Shown one piece after another: positions 59,201-62,960 of a stretch of 64,000 nt of DNA. Numbering within the stretch: the first letter of the stretch is position 1; each line of letters begins with the position of its first letter. The notes under the pieces are model-generated. The model had not been told where the DNA came from. It ran no database searches and saw only the letters and a program-made list of their open reading frames with translations. The stretch is from Fasciolopsis buskii (Eukaryota > Platyhelminthes > Trematoda > Plagiorchiida > Fasciolidae), in contig LUCM01003711.1 of the NCBI GenBank assembly GCA_008360955.1, forward strand, positions 1-64,000. The letters run 5' to 3'. The position numbers and the translations under genes were made by a program.

Positions 59201-60345
59201 AACCTACTACAACGCCAACGAGTCAATGATAAAGTTTACTTGCGTGATTAATATAGGCGTGTGTGTTCAATTCATTGGACAATTGTTTATCAGTTTCAAT
59301 TAAATTTACTGGTATTCAAATACCAGTGCAAAGGGTGAACGAAATGCATCCGATATTGTCCGAGAAGTTAGTTTTTTACCCAAACGACCGTTCTATGGAT
59401 CAAATCAGTTAAATCTTTTATCCTCTCACTTTATCTAGTAATTGCCCTAAATGGCATCTCAGATTTCATTAAAGAGGTTACGGCCAACTGAGAACCGTCA
59501 AGTAGCAAAATTGATCGGTGGTGGAGCAGTTCGAACCCTCAACCTTCCGGTTTGAACTCGATGGTGTTTACTGTTGGACCGCCGCCATGTGTTTAGCTGA
59601 AGTAAATCCACTTGTTACGTCATCATTACACTTTTGATACAACTAACAGTGAGCTACCAAGTTCCCTTGTTAATCCAGGCTTTATAGCGATTGGGATAAT
59701 CGTACTTTATACCCTTACGGACCTTAAAACATGGTACTGATTACGTGAATAGGGTCGCCTTAACTATCGGCAAAAACCACTCTTTCAGTAAGTAAAACAA
59801 AGTGCTGCTCACTAGCCTTGTTCATTCGAGAGCGTACATTTACTTTACACAAACATGAATGCAGATTGTGTTTCATCGAAATCATGGCCGAAGATGAGAA
59901 TGAAAAAAGAAACAATCTGTAGAGTTCACAACGCATCCTAGTTCTTCTGGTCCCCAGCTCCACATCGCCGACCATCTATCAGGATCCACCACTCCTAAAT
60001 CGTGAGTGTTTCTTAATTGGCAAAACGTTTTCGTATTTGTACAGTCTGGCCGTTGACTTTTGATTTTTTTATCCCATTCTTCCTCTTGAATTTTTCTCAT
60101 TAAGCTTACTTAACTTATCCATTCTGATTTACTCTGCAATCTCTGTCGTAAACCGTATTCTTCATCATTAGTCTTACTAAACTTCCTAACTAACTGTTCT
60201 TCCTCAGGGAATCGTCGTAGATGTCCCATTTGCCAATTTTTTCCTGACGCAACTCCTCGGTCGTGAGCGCACCGGATGTTACAGTTTTCTTGACGAATTG
60301 GCTACTTTGGATCGGGAATTGTACAAAAGTTTGAGCTATATTAAA
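1934..60345 (+). CDS. UBE3B: UBE3B-like HECT E3 ubiquitin ligase, 21 exons, 3' end beyond window
   Basis: Predicted ubiquitin-protein ligase that would accept ubiquitin from an E2 on a HECT cysteine and pass it to substrates; the vertebrate protein binds calmodulin through an IQ motif. Coding exons: 1934-2044, 2086-2173, 2226-2290, 2347-2403, 2442-2546, 2606-2696, 5568-5650, 12096-12178, 18257-18362, 22928-23051, 26107-26171, 27310-27422, 29954-30498, 35075-35243, 39424-39542, 41870-42086, 50035-50134, 55389-55520, 56255-56332, 58436-58642, 60208-60345. Every junction is GT..AG and all phases agree, giving 932 codons without a stop. Order and motifs follow remembered human UBE3B (1,068 residues): IQ motif near residues 34-48, helical middle, HECT N-lobe from about residue 748. 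The equivalent human stretch is near 836 residues; the excess is mainly in exons 13 and 16. The HECT C-lobe and catalytic cysteine lie beyond 64000. UBE3C is the nearest alternative, but IQ spacing and middle-region matches favour UBE3B. Confidence 0.93.
2086..2173 (+). CDS. UBE3B: UBE3B exon 2: second half of IQ motif
   Basis: Residues 38 to about 66. It begins [11 protein letters not shown], so the joined product has the IQxxxRGxxxR pattern of a calmodulin-binding IQ motif. The acceptor is an unusual AAAG following a T-rich 41-nt intron; the donor is gtgcgt. The phase-1 end joins to GCG at exon 3. Confidence 0.88.
2226..2290 (+). CDS. UBE3B: UBE3B exon 3
   Basis: Codes for [20 protein letters not shown] and the next two residues (67-88). 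It matches the UBE3B helix that ends FLFRIKEDNERF in human, though the preceding linker is shorter. Acceptor TTTAG, donor gtgagt, phase 1 to 0. Confidence 0.88.
2347..2403 (+). CDS. UBE3B: UBE3B exon 4
   Basis: A 57-nt exon coding for 19 residues (89-107), beginning [10 protein letters not shown], aligned with RFEKLCRSIL of human UBE3B. It is flanked by introns of 56 and 38 nt, acceptor TTCAG, donor gtataa. Confidence 0.88.
2442..2546 (+). CDS. UBE3B: UBE3B exon 5
   Basis: Residues 108-142, starting [17 protein letters not shown] and corresponding to the human segment YVSLALSKDLTLLWIQQIK. Acceptor ACTAG after a 38-nt intron, donor gtaagc, phase 0 at both ends. Confidence 0.9.
2606..2696 (+). 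CDS. UBE3B: UBE3B exon 6
   Basis: Residues 143-172, with [17 protein letters not shown] matching LITLYLTMLVTFTDTSTW of human UBE3B. Acceptor GAAG after a T-rich tract, donor gtaagt. It is the last exon of the compact 5' cluster; the next exon is 2.9 kb away. Ends in phase 1. Confidence 0.9.
2767..2797. repeat. (TA)n microsatellite
   Basis: An alternating TA run of about 31 nt with one C interruption, inside intron 6 just 70 nt after exon 6. Confidence 0.95.
3782..3798. repeat. (TA)n microsatellite
   Basis: Short run of about eight TA units in intron 6. Confidence 0.85.
4014..4045. repeat. (TA)n microsatellite
   Basis: Uninterrupted TA run of about 32 nt in intron 6. Confidence 0.95.
4385..4510 (-). 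repeat. Short tRNA-Asp-like repeat (SINE candidate, family B)
   Basis: On the minus strand it begins with GGTAGTGATAAGCATG, an A-box-like element, and ends near TAGAGTTCTCAAAG. The same order of blocks recurs at 10035-10110 (minus), 38250-38455 (plus) and 46395-46592 (plus). The plus-strand copies show the tRNA-like boxes best. Confidence 0.45.
5568..5650 (+). CDS. UBE3B: UBE3B exon 7
   Basis: Residues 173-200: [20 protein letters not shown] and following, matching [20 protein letters not shown] in human. Acceptor GTCACAG, donor gtgagt. Starts in phase 1, ends in phase 0. Confidence 0.9.
5988..6450 (-). mobile_element. RTE-type fragment: RT C-terminus plus 3' tail
   Basis: On the minus strand the frame at 6445-6140 reads [18 protein letters not shown] then [20 protein letters not shown], the end of RTE-type ORFs in this window. 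A 3' UTR and a short GAT-repeat tail (read as ATCATCATT at 5994-6002) follow. It is very similar to the copy at 38670-39245. Confidence 0.75.
7085..7180 (-). repeat. Short tRNA-like repeat (SINE candidate, family A), degraded
   Basis: Contains CGCGCGAACTGGGATGCGAG and a CAGCAACGCACATCCA block that match the better copy at 12960-13115. It is the most decayed of four copies. Confidence 0.4.
7450..7600 (+). repeat. Short tRNA-like repeat (SINE candidate, family A)
   Basis: Plus-strand copy with TATAGCGTTCGACTTACCG at the head and GCATTGCCGATGATTCCCAA toward the tail; the latter corresponds to CACTGCTGATGATTCCTAAC in the reverse complement of the 13.0-kb copy. Homology continues through GTGACTCCACGGTTTC. 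Confidence 0.5.
7818..9800 (-). mobile_element. RTE-type retrotransposon: endonuclease, linker and start of RT
   Basis: Read on the minus strand from high to low coordinate: an endonuclease part near 9450 with [17 protein letters not shown] (position of the usual GDFN), then [20 protein letters not shown] near 9300 and HITIRHRWS near 9210; then the EN-RT linker at 8789-8598 with [18 protein letters not shown]; then, near 7915, [18 protein letters not shown], where active RTE elements have NHRGISL. The order is that of one element truncated at its 3' side. Numerous stops; the endonuclease GDFN reads ADFH. Confidence 0.72.
10035..10110 (-). repeat. Short tRNA-like repeat fragment (family B)
   Basis: The plus-strand text TTTGAGAACCCTAACGAGAC is the reverse complement of the 3' block of family B (compare CTAGGGTTTCCAAAAA near 38.4 kb). 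Only the 3' part is recognisable. Confidence 0.4.
12096..12178 (+). CDS. UBE3B: UBE3B exon 8
   Basis: Begins [20 protein letters not shown] and aligns with [20 protein letters not shown] of human UBE3B. Acceptor TTTCAG, donor gtaagt. It ends two bases into an arginine codon that exon 9 completes, recreating the A-x-R-P of the family. Confidence 0.92.
12960..13115 (-). repeat. Short tRNA-derived repeat (SINE candidate, family A), best copy
   Basis: On the minus strand there is TAGCGTAATGG (13098-13088), a good RNA polymerase III A box, followed by GGGTTCGCGTCCCAG (13071-13057), a good B box, at tRNA-like spacing. A CTGCTGATGATTCCTAACAA block and a unique tail follow. Copies also at 7.1, 7.5 and 21.9 kb. 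No tRNA cloverleaf is complete, so it is a repeat and not a tRNA gene. Confidence 0.6.
14826..17340 (-). mobile_element. CR1/jockey-like non-LTR retrotransposon, decayed
   Basis: On the minus strand, in order: endonuclease segment at 17190-16843 with [10 protein letters not shown] and [10 protein letters not shown] at about 16440-15605 with [17 protein letters not shown] N-part, [20 protein letters not shown] (motif A region, about 16020), [20 protein letters not shown] (motif B region, about 15830) and [10 protein letters not shown] (motif C, about 15745); C-terminal segment at 15275-15003 with [18 protein letters not shown]. Several frameshifts separate these blocks. A (TTGTA)n run at 14827-14845 may be the terminal tandem repeat of the 3' end. 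Elements with YADD and this layout belong to the CR1/jockey group; the exact clade is uncertain. Confidence 0.78.
14827..14845. repeat. Short (TTGTA)n tandem run at putative 3' end of CR1-like element
   Basis: Three and a half TTGTA units. CR1-group elements often end in short tandem repeats, so this may mark the element's 3' terminus on the minus strand. Confidence 0.4.
18257..18362 (+). CDS. UBE3B: UBE3B exon 9
   Basis: After the split arginine it codes for [20 protein letters not shown] and following up to residue 263, matching [20 protein letters not shown] and the VPALVTHL stretch in human. Acceptor TTTACAG, donor gtgagt. Confidence 0.92.
18660..19775 (+). mobile_element. RTE-type retrotransposon, RT palm to C-terminus
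   Basis: It starts within RT with [20 protein letters not shown], then [15 protein letters not shown] (18.80-18.85 kb, motif B region), then a broken YADD stretch (near 18945: [10 protein letters not shown]), KVLLQ-type thumb, [33 protein letters not shown] (19.2 kb) and, after frameshifts, the C-terminal segments near 19.35-19.75 kb ([34 protein letters not shown]). It is truncated at the 5' side. The remnant is the most complete RT palm of the family here. Confidence 0.8.
20340..20510 (-). mobile_element. RTE-type 3' tail, solo copy
   Basis: Matches the 3' UTR of the 38.7-kb and 42.3-kb copies on the opposite strand: GAGGCAAGCCTCACTGACCG (plus text), then ACACGTTTCTAT, GGGAACAGGGAGTGGACCTA and GCAGCCAACAC. 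A degraded GATCAT run at 20342-20353 stands for the GAT repeat. Little or no coding sequence is attached. Confidence 0.7.
21900..22035 (-). repeat. Short tRNA-like repeat (family A)
   Basis: Plus text TTTCATCCTTGTTGGGATCA and ATCAGCAATGCAATCC matches the tail of the 13.0-kb copy (TTTCATCCTTGTTAGGAATC). On the minus strand a CTAGTGGCTACGACG block replaces the A box. Confidence 0.5.
22928..23051 (+). CDS. UBE3B: UBE3B exon 10
   Basis: Residues 264-304, including [15 protein letters not shown], which aligns with VCESLEGCHTLCLMG of human UBE3B. The exon begins [10 protein letters not shown]. Acceptor CTTTCAG, donor gtgagt, phase 0 to 1. Confidence 0.93.
23185..23365 (+). mobile_element. Penelope-like reverse transcriptase fragment
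   Basis: The plus frame reads [17 protein letters not shown] (about 23241-23291) followed by [12 protein letters not shown] (23324-23359). GSPLAPLLAD.FM and RYVDDI are signature blocks of Penelope-like element RTs. The catalytic YVDD reads YVND here, so the fragment would be inactive. Upstream FCFKS (near 23200) fits the preceding block but lies across stops. Confidence 0.55.
23715..23915 (+). repeat. Dispersed repeat, copy 1 (partner at 59785-60000)
   Basis: ATCAAAATCATGCCAAAAAG, GAGTTCACAACACGTGCTAG and CACATCACCGACCATTCTTT correspond block by block to the plus-strand sequence at 59875-59980. Family unknown. Any encoded product is doubtful; the minus strands share MVGDVE-G-R as an open start. 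Confidence 0.6.
23990..24300. repeat. Dispersed repeat, copy 1 (partner at 37625-37950)
   Basis: The blocks TGTGCTTCGTACGCCGCTTG and GGCTTGGAATCATAGTTTCG match ATGCTTCGTGTATCGCTTGT and GGTTTGGAATCAGGGTTTAG near 37.8 kb, with TTCAGTTCATAT also shared. No coding motif was recognised. Confidence 0.5.
26061..26091. repeat. (CA)n microsatellite in the 3' splice region of exon 11
   Basis: A pure CA run of about 31 nt ending 14 nt before the acceptor AG of exon 11. It occupies the place of the polypyrimidine tract. Confidence 0.95.
26107..26171 (+). CDS. UBE3B: UBE3B exon 11, acceptor beside a (CA)n tract
   Basis: A 65-nt exon coding for [20 protein letters not shown] and one further residue after the split alanine codon; it occupies the same place and length as [20 protein letters not shown] in human. 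The acceptor AG at 26105-26106 lies about 14 nt after a (CA)n run instead of a normal pyrimidine tract. Donor gtaagt. Confidence 0.82.
26172..27309 (+). other. Intron 11 (1.1 kb)
   Basis: Holds a family-C short repeat (26640-26770) and a cryptic exon-like segment at 26231-26312, which has splice-like borders but breaks the frame. Nothing else recognised. Confidence 0.7.
26640..26770 (-). repeat. Short tRNA-derived repeat (SINE candidate, family C)
   Basis: On the minus strand it contains GGTGGTCACACGG (A-box-like) and GGTCGCGGGTTCGAATGC (B box, 26717-26700), followed by GGCAGTTCTCCGTTAGCCG. The same block order is seen at 45905-46045 and 59455-59595, also minus. It does not form an intact tRNA. 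Confidence 0.6.
27310..27422 (+). CDS. UBE3B: UBE3B exon 12
   Basis: Residues 327-363. [15 protein letters not shown] matches the highly conserved LTHWHPVLGWFSQSVD of UBE3B, and [16 protein letters not shown] matches the segment before it. Acceptor TTTCAG, donor gtgagt. Ends in phase 2. Confidence 0.95.
27423..29953 (+). other. Intron 12 (2.5 kb)
   Basis: No recognisable transposon. Open frames at 28268-28618 (minus, 116 codons) and elsewhere carry no motif that I can assign with confidence. Confidence 0.65.
29954..30498 (+). CDS. UBE3B: UBE3B exon 13, largest exon, with Ser/Pro-rich insertion
   Basis: A 545-nt exon, residues 364-545. It starts [17 protein letters not shown] (human ESMHLITKQLQFLW) and ends with [11 protein letters not shown] (human TTLTQIRLQIL). 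Between lies a longer, Ala/Ser/Pro/Gly/Thr-rich segment with no counterpart I recall, including [20 protein letters not shown]. This looks like a disordered, lineage-specific expansion. Acceptor CATCAG, donor gtaagt. Confidence 0.93.
31990..32330 (-). mobile_element. RTE-type RT C-terminal fragment
   Basis: Minus-strand reading near 32270-32080, over frames, shows a Gxx[11 protein letters not shown] block, then WKMDQVF and SMTWQNN, the tail seen as W-K-M-x-x-G-x-Q-S-M-T-W in other copies. It is strongly decayed. Confidence 0.5.
32468..32690 (-). mobile_element. Possible RTE-type endonuclease fragment
   Basis: The minus frame reads [14 protein letters not shown], similar to the LASTNFRHK block near the end of RTE-type endonucleases. 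It sits out of order between an RT C-terminus and an RT palm, so it would belong to another insertion. A run of nine C at 32522-32532 interrupts it. Confidence 0.4.
33010..33900 (-). mobile_element. RTE-type retrotransposon: EN-RT linker and RT fingers/palm
   Basis: On the minus strand: linker remnant below 33900, then [20 protein letters not shown] (near 33515-33455), then [20 protein letters not shown] (near 33185-33130) and [16 protein letters not shown] (near 33090-33045), which holds the catalytic Asp of RT motif A. The last 60 codons are open and well preserved, unlike the linker. Confidence 0.75.
34565..34645 (-). repeat. tRNA-like short repeat with a B box
   Basis: Minus strand: TGCGTAAGGAACTACAGAGC followed by GAGTTCGAATCCTGC (34585-34571), a near-consensus B box. 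The spacing is tRNA-like, but there is no cloverleaf. No second copy was found in the window. Confidence 0.35.
35075..35243 (+). CDS. UBE3B: UBE3B exon 14
   Basis: Codes for [19 protein letters not shown] and following, aligned with [20 protein letters not shown] of human, then a helix ending AAASNLL before the conserved ILDD at the start of exon 15. Acceptor CATCCAG, donor gtgaga. Phase 1 to 2. Confidence 0.92.
36343..36371. repeat. (TG)n microsatellite
   Basis: About 29 nt of uninterrupted TG in intron 14. Confidence 0.95.
37596..37620. repeat. Perfect 9-bp hairpin
   Basis: GACTTCAGG, a 7-nt spacer and CCTGAAGTC form an exact inverted repeat at the left side of the dispersed repeat of intron 14. 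Confidence 0.85.
37625..37950. repeat. Dispersed repeat, copy 2 (partner at 23990-24300)
   Basis: Shares several blocks in the same orientation with the 24.1-kb copy, including the GCTTCGTxxxxCGCTTGTG and TTTGGAATCA stretches. Family unknown. Confidence 0.5.
38250..38455 (+). repeat. Short tRNA-Asp-like repeat (SINE candidate, family B)
   Basis: GGTGTTAAGTATGATTCTGC (A-box-like) is followed about 25 nt later by TTGATTCGCGTCC (B-box-like), then GGTGCCTTGTAAGTGAGA and CTAGGGTTTCC. Blocks and their order match 46395-46592. Confidence 0.55.
38670..39245 (+). mobile_element. RTE-type RT C-terminus with complete 3' tail
   Basis: An open frame at 38687-38992 carries [37 protein letters not shown] and [20 protein letters not shown] up to its own stop. 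About 230 nt of 3' UTR follow, then a 14-nt hairpin (39199-39212) and a GAT-rich repeat to about 39240. It is 5'-truncated, as is typical of target-primed reverse transcription. Of the 3' ends it is the best preserved in the window. Confidence 0.82.
39424..39542 (+). CDS. UBE3B: UBE3B exon 15
   Basis: Codes for [20 protein letters not shown] and following, aligned with [20 protein letters not shown] of human UBE3B, then [15 protein letters not shown]. Acceptor GTTCAG, donor gtaagt. Phase 2 to 1. Confidence 0.93.
39543..41869 (+). other. Intron 15 (2.3 kb)
   Basis: Contains a strong 14-bp hairpin at 40183-40217. No transposon was recognised; open frames at 39981-40304 plus and 41401-41631 minus lack motifs. 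Confidence 0.7.
40183..40217. repeat. Perfect 14-bp inverted repeat with 7-nt loop
   Basis: ATTTGACCCAACCC and GGGTTGGGTCAAAT are exact complements around GTACTTT. It could be a foldback element remnant or a folded RNA element in the intron; neither is shown. Confidence 0.9.
41870..42086 (+). CDS. UBE3B: UBE3B exon 16, with insertion
   Basis: The 3' half codes for [18 protein letters not shown], matching VLYERDCRRRFTPEDHWL of human. The 5' half (from [19 protein letters not shown] on) is roughly 35 residues longer than the human linker and is Ser/Pro/Asn-rich. Acceptor CTTCAG, donor gtaagt. Its phase-2 end fits exon 17 exactly, so no coding exon need be hidden in the assembly gap. Confidence 0.92.
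42325..42570 (+). mobile_element. RTE-type 3' tail, solo copy
   Basis: GAATCAGAATGATTGAAAGT through GTTCAACGCTGAAC and a (GAT)n run to about 42566 closely match the 3' UTR of the 38.7-kb copy. No coding sequence is attached, so this is a severely 5'-truncated insertion. Confidence 0.8.
42744..43335. other. Assembly gap (592 N)
   Basis: A run of undetermined bases between two scaffolded contigs, inside intron 16. Frames read through it are artefacts. Confidence 0.99.
44581..44612. repeat. (AATT)n microsatellite
   Basis: Eight AATT units, self-complementary, in intron 16. Confidence 0.95.
45060..45620 (-). mobile_element. RTE-type RT C-terminus with 3' UTR
   Basis: The minus frame from 45590 reads [18 protein letters not shown], the tail block seen at 52.4 kb as [15 protein letters not shown]. 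The following 3' region (45490-45060) shares TTGCATTCGAAATTTTTC-like and CGCAATTGTTC-like stretches with the ends of the 0.7-kb and 52.2-kb copies. Frames beyond the block are shifted. Confidence 0.6.
45905..46045 (-). repeat. Short tRNA-derived repeat (family C)
   Basis: On the minus strand, GGTTGCGGGTTCAAAGCC (B-box-like, 45992-45975) and the following CCCACCGTCGGTCAACTTCC match the 26.7-kb copy. The A-box side is less clear. Confidence 0.55.
46395..46592 (+). repeat. Short tRNA-Asp-like repeat (family B), best A box
   Basis: TATAGTGGTAAGTATGC (46429-46445) resembles the A-box region of eukaryotic tRNA-Asp. Then come the family blocks CCTTGTGAATGAGACCTTTG and GGTTAGGGTTCTCAAAG. The B box is degraded. 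Confidence 0.55.
46720..47340 (+). mobile_element. RTE-type endonuclease fragment
   Basis: The plus frame near 47010 reads [20 protein letters not shown] then [12 protein letters not shown], matching the R-C-L-F-x-V-S-A-Y-A-P-T block of RTE-type endonucleases; then [19 protein letters not shown] (position of AGDFNAQVG) and [16 protein letters not shown]. The GDFN aspartate-asparagine pair is lost. 3' part absent. Confidence 0.62.
47440..48330 (-). mobile_element. RTE-type EN-RT linker and RT start, decayed
   Basis: On the minus strand, [20 protein letters not shown] then [19 protein letters not shown] and ENQASFR (47770-47620) follow the RTE RT pattern NHRGISLVxxxSKLLxxIILRRL...ENQAGFR. Upstream, near 48300-48180, is a decayed linker ([15 protein letters not shown]). 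It faces the endonuclease fragment at 46.7-47.3 kb, so two separate insertions are implied. Confidence 0.62.
47840..47970. repeat. Dispersed repeat, weakly matched to 51040-51180
   Basis: Shares ACTCCAAATTTCAGGGTCAT / ACTCCAGTTTTCAGGGTCAA and TTGCCGGTTTC blocks, then a CTCTTCCATT block, with the 51.1-kb region. A weaker relative is near 60600. Family unknown. Confidence 0.35.
50035..50134 (+). CDS. UBE3B: UBE3B exon 17
   Basis: Residues 714-747. [11 protein letters not shown] matches QYIPHVIPHKN, the signature just before the HECT domain of UBE3B/UBE3C. Acceptor TTCACAG, donor gtaagt. Confidence 0.94.
50460..50501. repeat. (AATC)n microsatellite
   Basis: About ten AATC units in intron 17, 330 nt after exon 17. 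Confidence 0.95.
51040..51180. repeat. Dispersed repeat, weakly matched to 47840-47970
   Basis: See the matching blocks at 47.9 kb. The segment GTGGTTCTATGCTACTCCAG also resembles GTGGTTCTGTACCACTCCGA at 60608-60627. Confidence 0.35.
52125..52645 (-). mobile_element. RTE-type RT C-terminus with 3' end
   Basis: The minus frame (52643-52356) reads [20 protein letters not shown], then [20 protein letters not shown] and ARIGVVKL, the usual C-terminal order. The 3' part matches the reverse-strand ends of the 0.8-kb and 45.1-kb copies (AACCGAAATCAGAACGCACT / AACCTGAACCATAGCAGGTT). Decayed and 5'-truncated. Confidence 0.7.
55389..55520 (+). CDS. UBE3B: UBE3B exon 18: HECT domain entry
   Basis: 44 codons (748-791) opening [17 protein letters not shown], then [12 protein letters not shown], which is the HTITIRRSRMLEDGY-type beginning of the HECT N-lobe. 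Acceptor TTTTTCAG, donor gtgagt, phase 0 at both ends. Confidence 0.92.
55521..56254 (+). other. Intron 18 (0.7 kb)
   Basis: Short intron ending in the 70-nt (CA)n run that forms its 3' splice region. Nothing else recognised. Confidence 0.85.
56184..56253. repeat. (CA)n microsatellite forming the 3' splice site of exon 19
   Basis: About 35 CA units run directly into the acceptor AG at 56253-56254. The weak C-rich stretch before the tract is more than 70 nt upstream of the AG. Confidence 0.97.
56255..56332 (+). CDS. UBE3B: UBE3B exon 19, acceptor abuts a long (CA)n tract
   Basis: 26 codons (792-817): [20 protein letters not shown] then QFVNEM. It matches DGYEQLRQLSQHSMKGVIRV plus KFVNDL of human. 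The acceptor AG is the last unit of a 70-nt (CA)n microsatellite, with no ordinary polypyrimidine tract. Donor gtacga is weak. Confidence 0.9.
56333..58435 (+). other. Intron 19 (2.1 kb)
   Basis: I see no transposon or RNA gene here. Short open frames (56679-57076, 57755-57982) lack motifs and splice support. Confidence 0.7.
58436..58642 (+). CDS. UBE3B: UBE3B exon 20: HECT N-lobe core
   Basis: 69 codons (818-886) with the best conserved part of the HECT N-lobe: [14 protein letters not shown] (human [14 protein letters not shown]), [19 protein letters not shown] and [15 protein letters not shown] (human LFEFVGKMLGKAVYE). Acceptor TTTCAG, donor gtgagt. Confidence 0.98.
59455..59595 (-). repeat. 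Short tRNA-derived repeat (family C)
   Basis: On the minus strand, GGTTGAGGGTTCGAACTGC (59545-59527) is a good B box; GGTCCAACAGTAAACACC upstream is the A-box region. CACCGATCAATTTTGCTACT and GGTTCTCAGTTGGCCG then match the 26.7-kb copy. Confidence 0.6.
59785..60000 (+). repeat. Dispersed repeat, copy 2 (partner at 23715-23915)
   Basis: ATCGAAATCATGGCCGAAGA, GAGTTCACAACGCATCCTAG and CACATCGCCGACCATCTATC align in order with the 23.8-kb copy. Family unknown. Confidence 0.6.
60208..60345 (+). CDS. UBE3B: UBE3B exon 21: HECT N-lobe, last exon in window
   Basis: 46 codons (887-932) beginning [18 protein letters not shown], near-identical to [18 protein letters not shown] of human UBE3B, and ending [10 protein letters not shown]. 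Acceptor CCTCAG, donor gtgagt. The family continues with RYDGD...; I could not find that continuation between 60346 and 64000. Confidence 0.97.
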
Positions 60346-62079
60346 GTGAGTGACTAGCAAGCAATGCGCCTGATGACGTAGCAAATTAAAGCCTCATTTT
60401 GAGATCGGTGTAAACCGCGGTTAGAAGTTGACCACCGTAAGGACTGTCAACAGGTGGCTTATCGCGCATTCAGCGAGGCCATCCACATGGATTACACTGT
60501 ACCATGATAGACTTCTGTTGCCGATTTTTGTGTACACAGCTTTTGATGGAAAACATCAACTGATTGTCGCCCGGCCCACTAACACATCTGGAGTAGTGGG
60601 ACTTTAGGTGGTTCTGTACCACTCCGAATTCCAGATTCACGGTTTCCAATACCCTTTTCCTGTTTTGTGGGCCCCAGGAGCTAAGGTGCACGCCCTATCC
60701 ACCGCACATGCTTAAGGCGTCGAAAAATGCCTAAAGGTTTTTAATTGGTCGAGCGTATACTACTAGTATCCGACTCAGTAGTCGGAACACAGTTGGTAAA
60801 GTCCGCAAAAGCCTCGCGTGCCTTGAATCAGCAGTGCCGCAATGCATGCGCGGTTAGCCCTTTTCGCAATCCGTAGAGGCGAATACATCTGTTCCGAAAC
60901 CTGTTATCCATCCAAGCAAGTGTCAGCCGTTATCGAACAACCATTAGGCATGTTATGTAGACAGTTCGCCTCCTGACTCCTTCTTTTTAAGCAGTTGTGC
61001 GAGCGCACTCATGCACGTCAAGCACCATTGTTCATATTGGACTCATCTAGGTGGGCAGGACGCACTCATTTTGAACATTAGAGCAAAGCCCTTTGATTGC
61101 GATATTTTTACTTTCGAACTGAGGCAAATAATGTAATTCGTGTCTAATGGACGTTTACATTAATGTCAATTATGCAACGTTGCCTAACCATAAGTAGTAA
61201 ATTTGCACAACTGAAAGTACGAAGCCCACAACTACCTGGCTCTGGTTTTCGTTAACTTACACATCGAGTCAAATATTTGCGCGCTATGTTTATGCCTTTT
61301 CGTCGAATTACATTTTGTACAATGGATAAAAGTTGGTGAAATTCTTCCGAATACGAATACAATGATGGTGTTCCGGCTTATTCATTCTTTCCACTTCGAT
61401 GCATTTTAATCAGCCACGTTATAGGTGACCTGATTCACCTGCTATCATATCCAAATTTATGTGAATGCAGGGTCTTCGGATGAGTTGAAGAATATTTGGT
61501 TTATGAGGAGGGTAAAATGGTGATTGTCTATCGAAATTGATTTGATTGTCTCACATCTGATCTCGGACAAGAAGCAATTGCCTGTTCGTCCGCAGAGTTA
61601 ACTTTCGAAGTAGTTTTTGTTTTTCAGGATTCTTATGGTTGAGGAAGCGAATGCAGTTCGCACCCAGGTAGATTTGTGGGGATCCTTATGTATCTTGAGG
61701 TATTGGGAAACCTAACAAACAATGGGTGAAACTGATTGATTGTCGATCGAGTAATCTGCTTCCATCACTTGAACCATAGTCGCAGTTGTGGTAATTTCAG
61801 TCTGTGCACGCCTAAACCAGGATAGACTAAGTTTTATGGATGCGTCTAGATAGGTAACTTGCTTCGAAGCTTGCATATTATATGCCACGTTTGTATTTGA
61901 GTCGCTAAATAATCATGGATAAATTCGGGCAGGTTAGTTGGATTGATTCATTATTTTCCGGTCAGATTATTCGCCATCTAATAATCTTTAATTGAATATC
62001 ATTTCAAATCAAACTGAAGTCTCAGTCAGCCTTGGCATGTCAATCAGTAGACGCTTGACGAATTAATCTCCTGGTCCTC

Positions 62080-62960
62080 CATGTTTGAGTCGATTAGAAC
62101 TGGCAACTTTATCGTATAAGCTCCCACTTCTCGCTGACTTGCTGGCCGGTTTTTGTTGGAACCAAAGGCTTTGGTTAAACAACCTCGCTCAGGCTGGTTA
62201 CAGGATCACTTTGAGCACAGAAGCCAAGCAAGCACTGTTAGGCCGTGTCTTGATTACAGTTCGGTTTGATGCTTCATTTGGGTATCAACAGTGTTTGTTC
62301 CTTGTGTCTATATGCTTACACCGACTGCACCTGCCCTGAATCCAATCATGAGTCCTATCGAGACTTGTTTCGATTATCTCAAGGGGTGTGCTTAATGGAC
62401 ATCGTTTTTATTTCTGGCGATTCCTGGATCCAGGATGGCTGTTTTTGGGAGACATAAAGCATACCGAAGGCCGATGTTTTGCCCCAACCGATCGCACGGA
62501 TAACTGTGATGGACTATTTGAGGTTTATTTCAAATACGGACTGTTTCTGTTTGATACTAGCTTACAAACAAACCACTTCAGCTTACTTGGCGTCACATTA
62601 TTAAATTCAAATCGGTCACGTTGCTGTTAGCCACCGGCGATGTCGATCATCCTGAAACATTCCTGTGGACTAGAATCATGCCTCGTCTCGTGTTCACTTC
62701 TGTTTGCACCTAATGTAATTGGACAAACTCGAAAACCTTACTTCCCACACAGCTGCCTCTAGACGATAATTACCGACTTCAATTCCAGTAACAGAGCTCT
62801 GTACGGTTGTCGGCTCAACCAAAAATTTTGATCCAAGCGAACACTGTTATTTAACCGGCCACTGTCACCCAAGTGTGCATGTCACGCGGACCTCAGAAAC
62901 TATGGTTCTATTTGGCATCGGTTGCTCCGTTAGATGCTCGCGACTCCGTCCATCGTGTTG
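62080..62960 (+). mobile_element. RTE-type endonuclease fragment, decayed
   Basis: The plus frame reads AGYRITLSTEAKQALLGRVL (62.19-62.25 kb), as in the GVGIALSEEAKKALL block of RTE-type endonucleases, then YAYTDCTCPESN-like (62.31 kb, YAPT block) and VTLLLATGDVDHPETF (62.62 kb, position of AGDFNAQVG). The text CTAGACGATAATTACCGACT at 62760 corresponds to the reverse strand near 9090 in the element at 7.8-9.8 kb. Many frameshifts. Confidence 0.55.

Larger units (their letters stand above)
58643..60207 (+). other. Intron 20 (1.6 kb)
   Basis: Holds a family-C short repeat (59455-59595) and the second copy of a dispersed repeat (59785-60000). No other feature seen. Confidence 0.75.

Noticed and set aside
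61620..61672. Exon-like segment (TTTTTCAG ... CAG|gtagat) in intron 21
   Set aside because: The peptide (ILMVEEANAVRTQ) has no counterpart in UBE3B at this point, and the phase after exon 21 would give an early stop.
62085..62630. Possible further HECT exon of UBE3B
   Set aside because: The translation does not match the expected RYDGD... block and reads instead like an RTE-type endonuclease.
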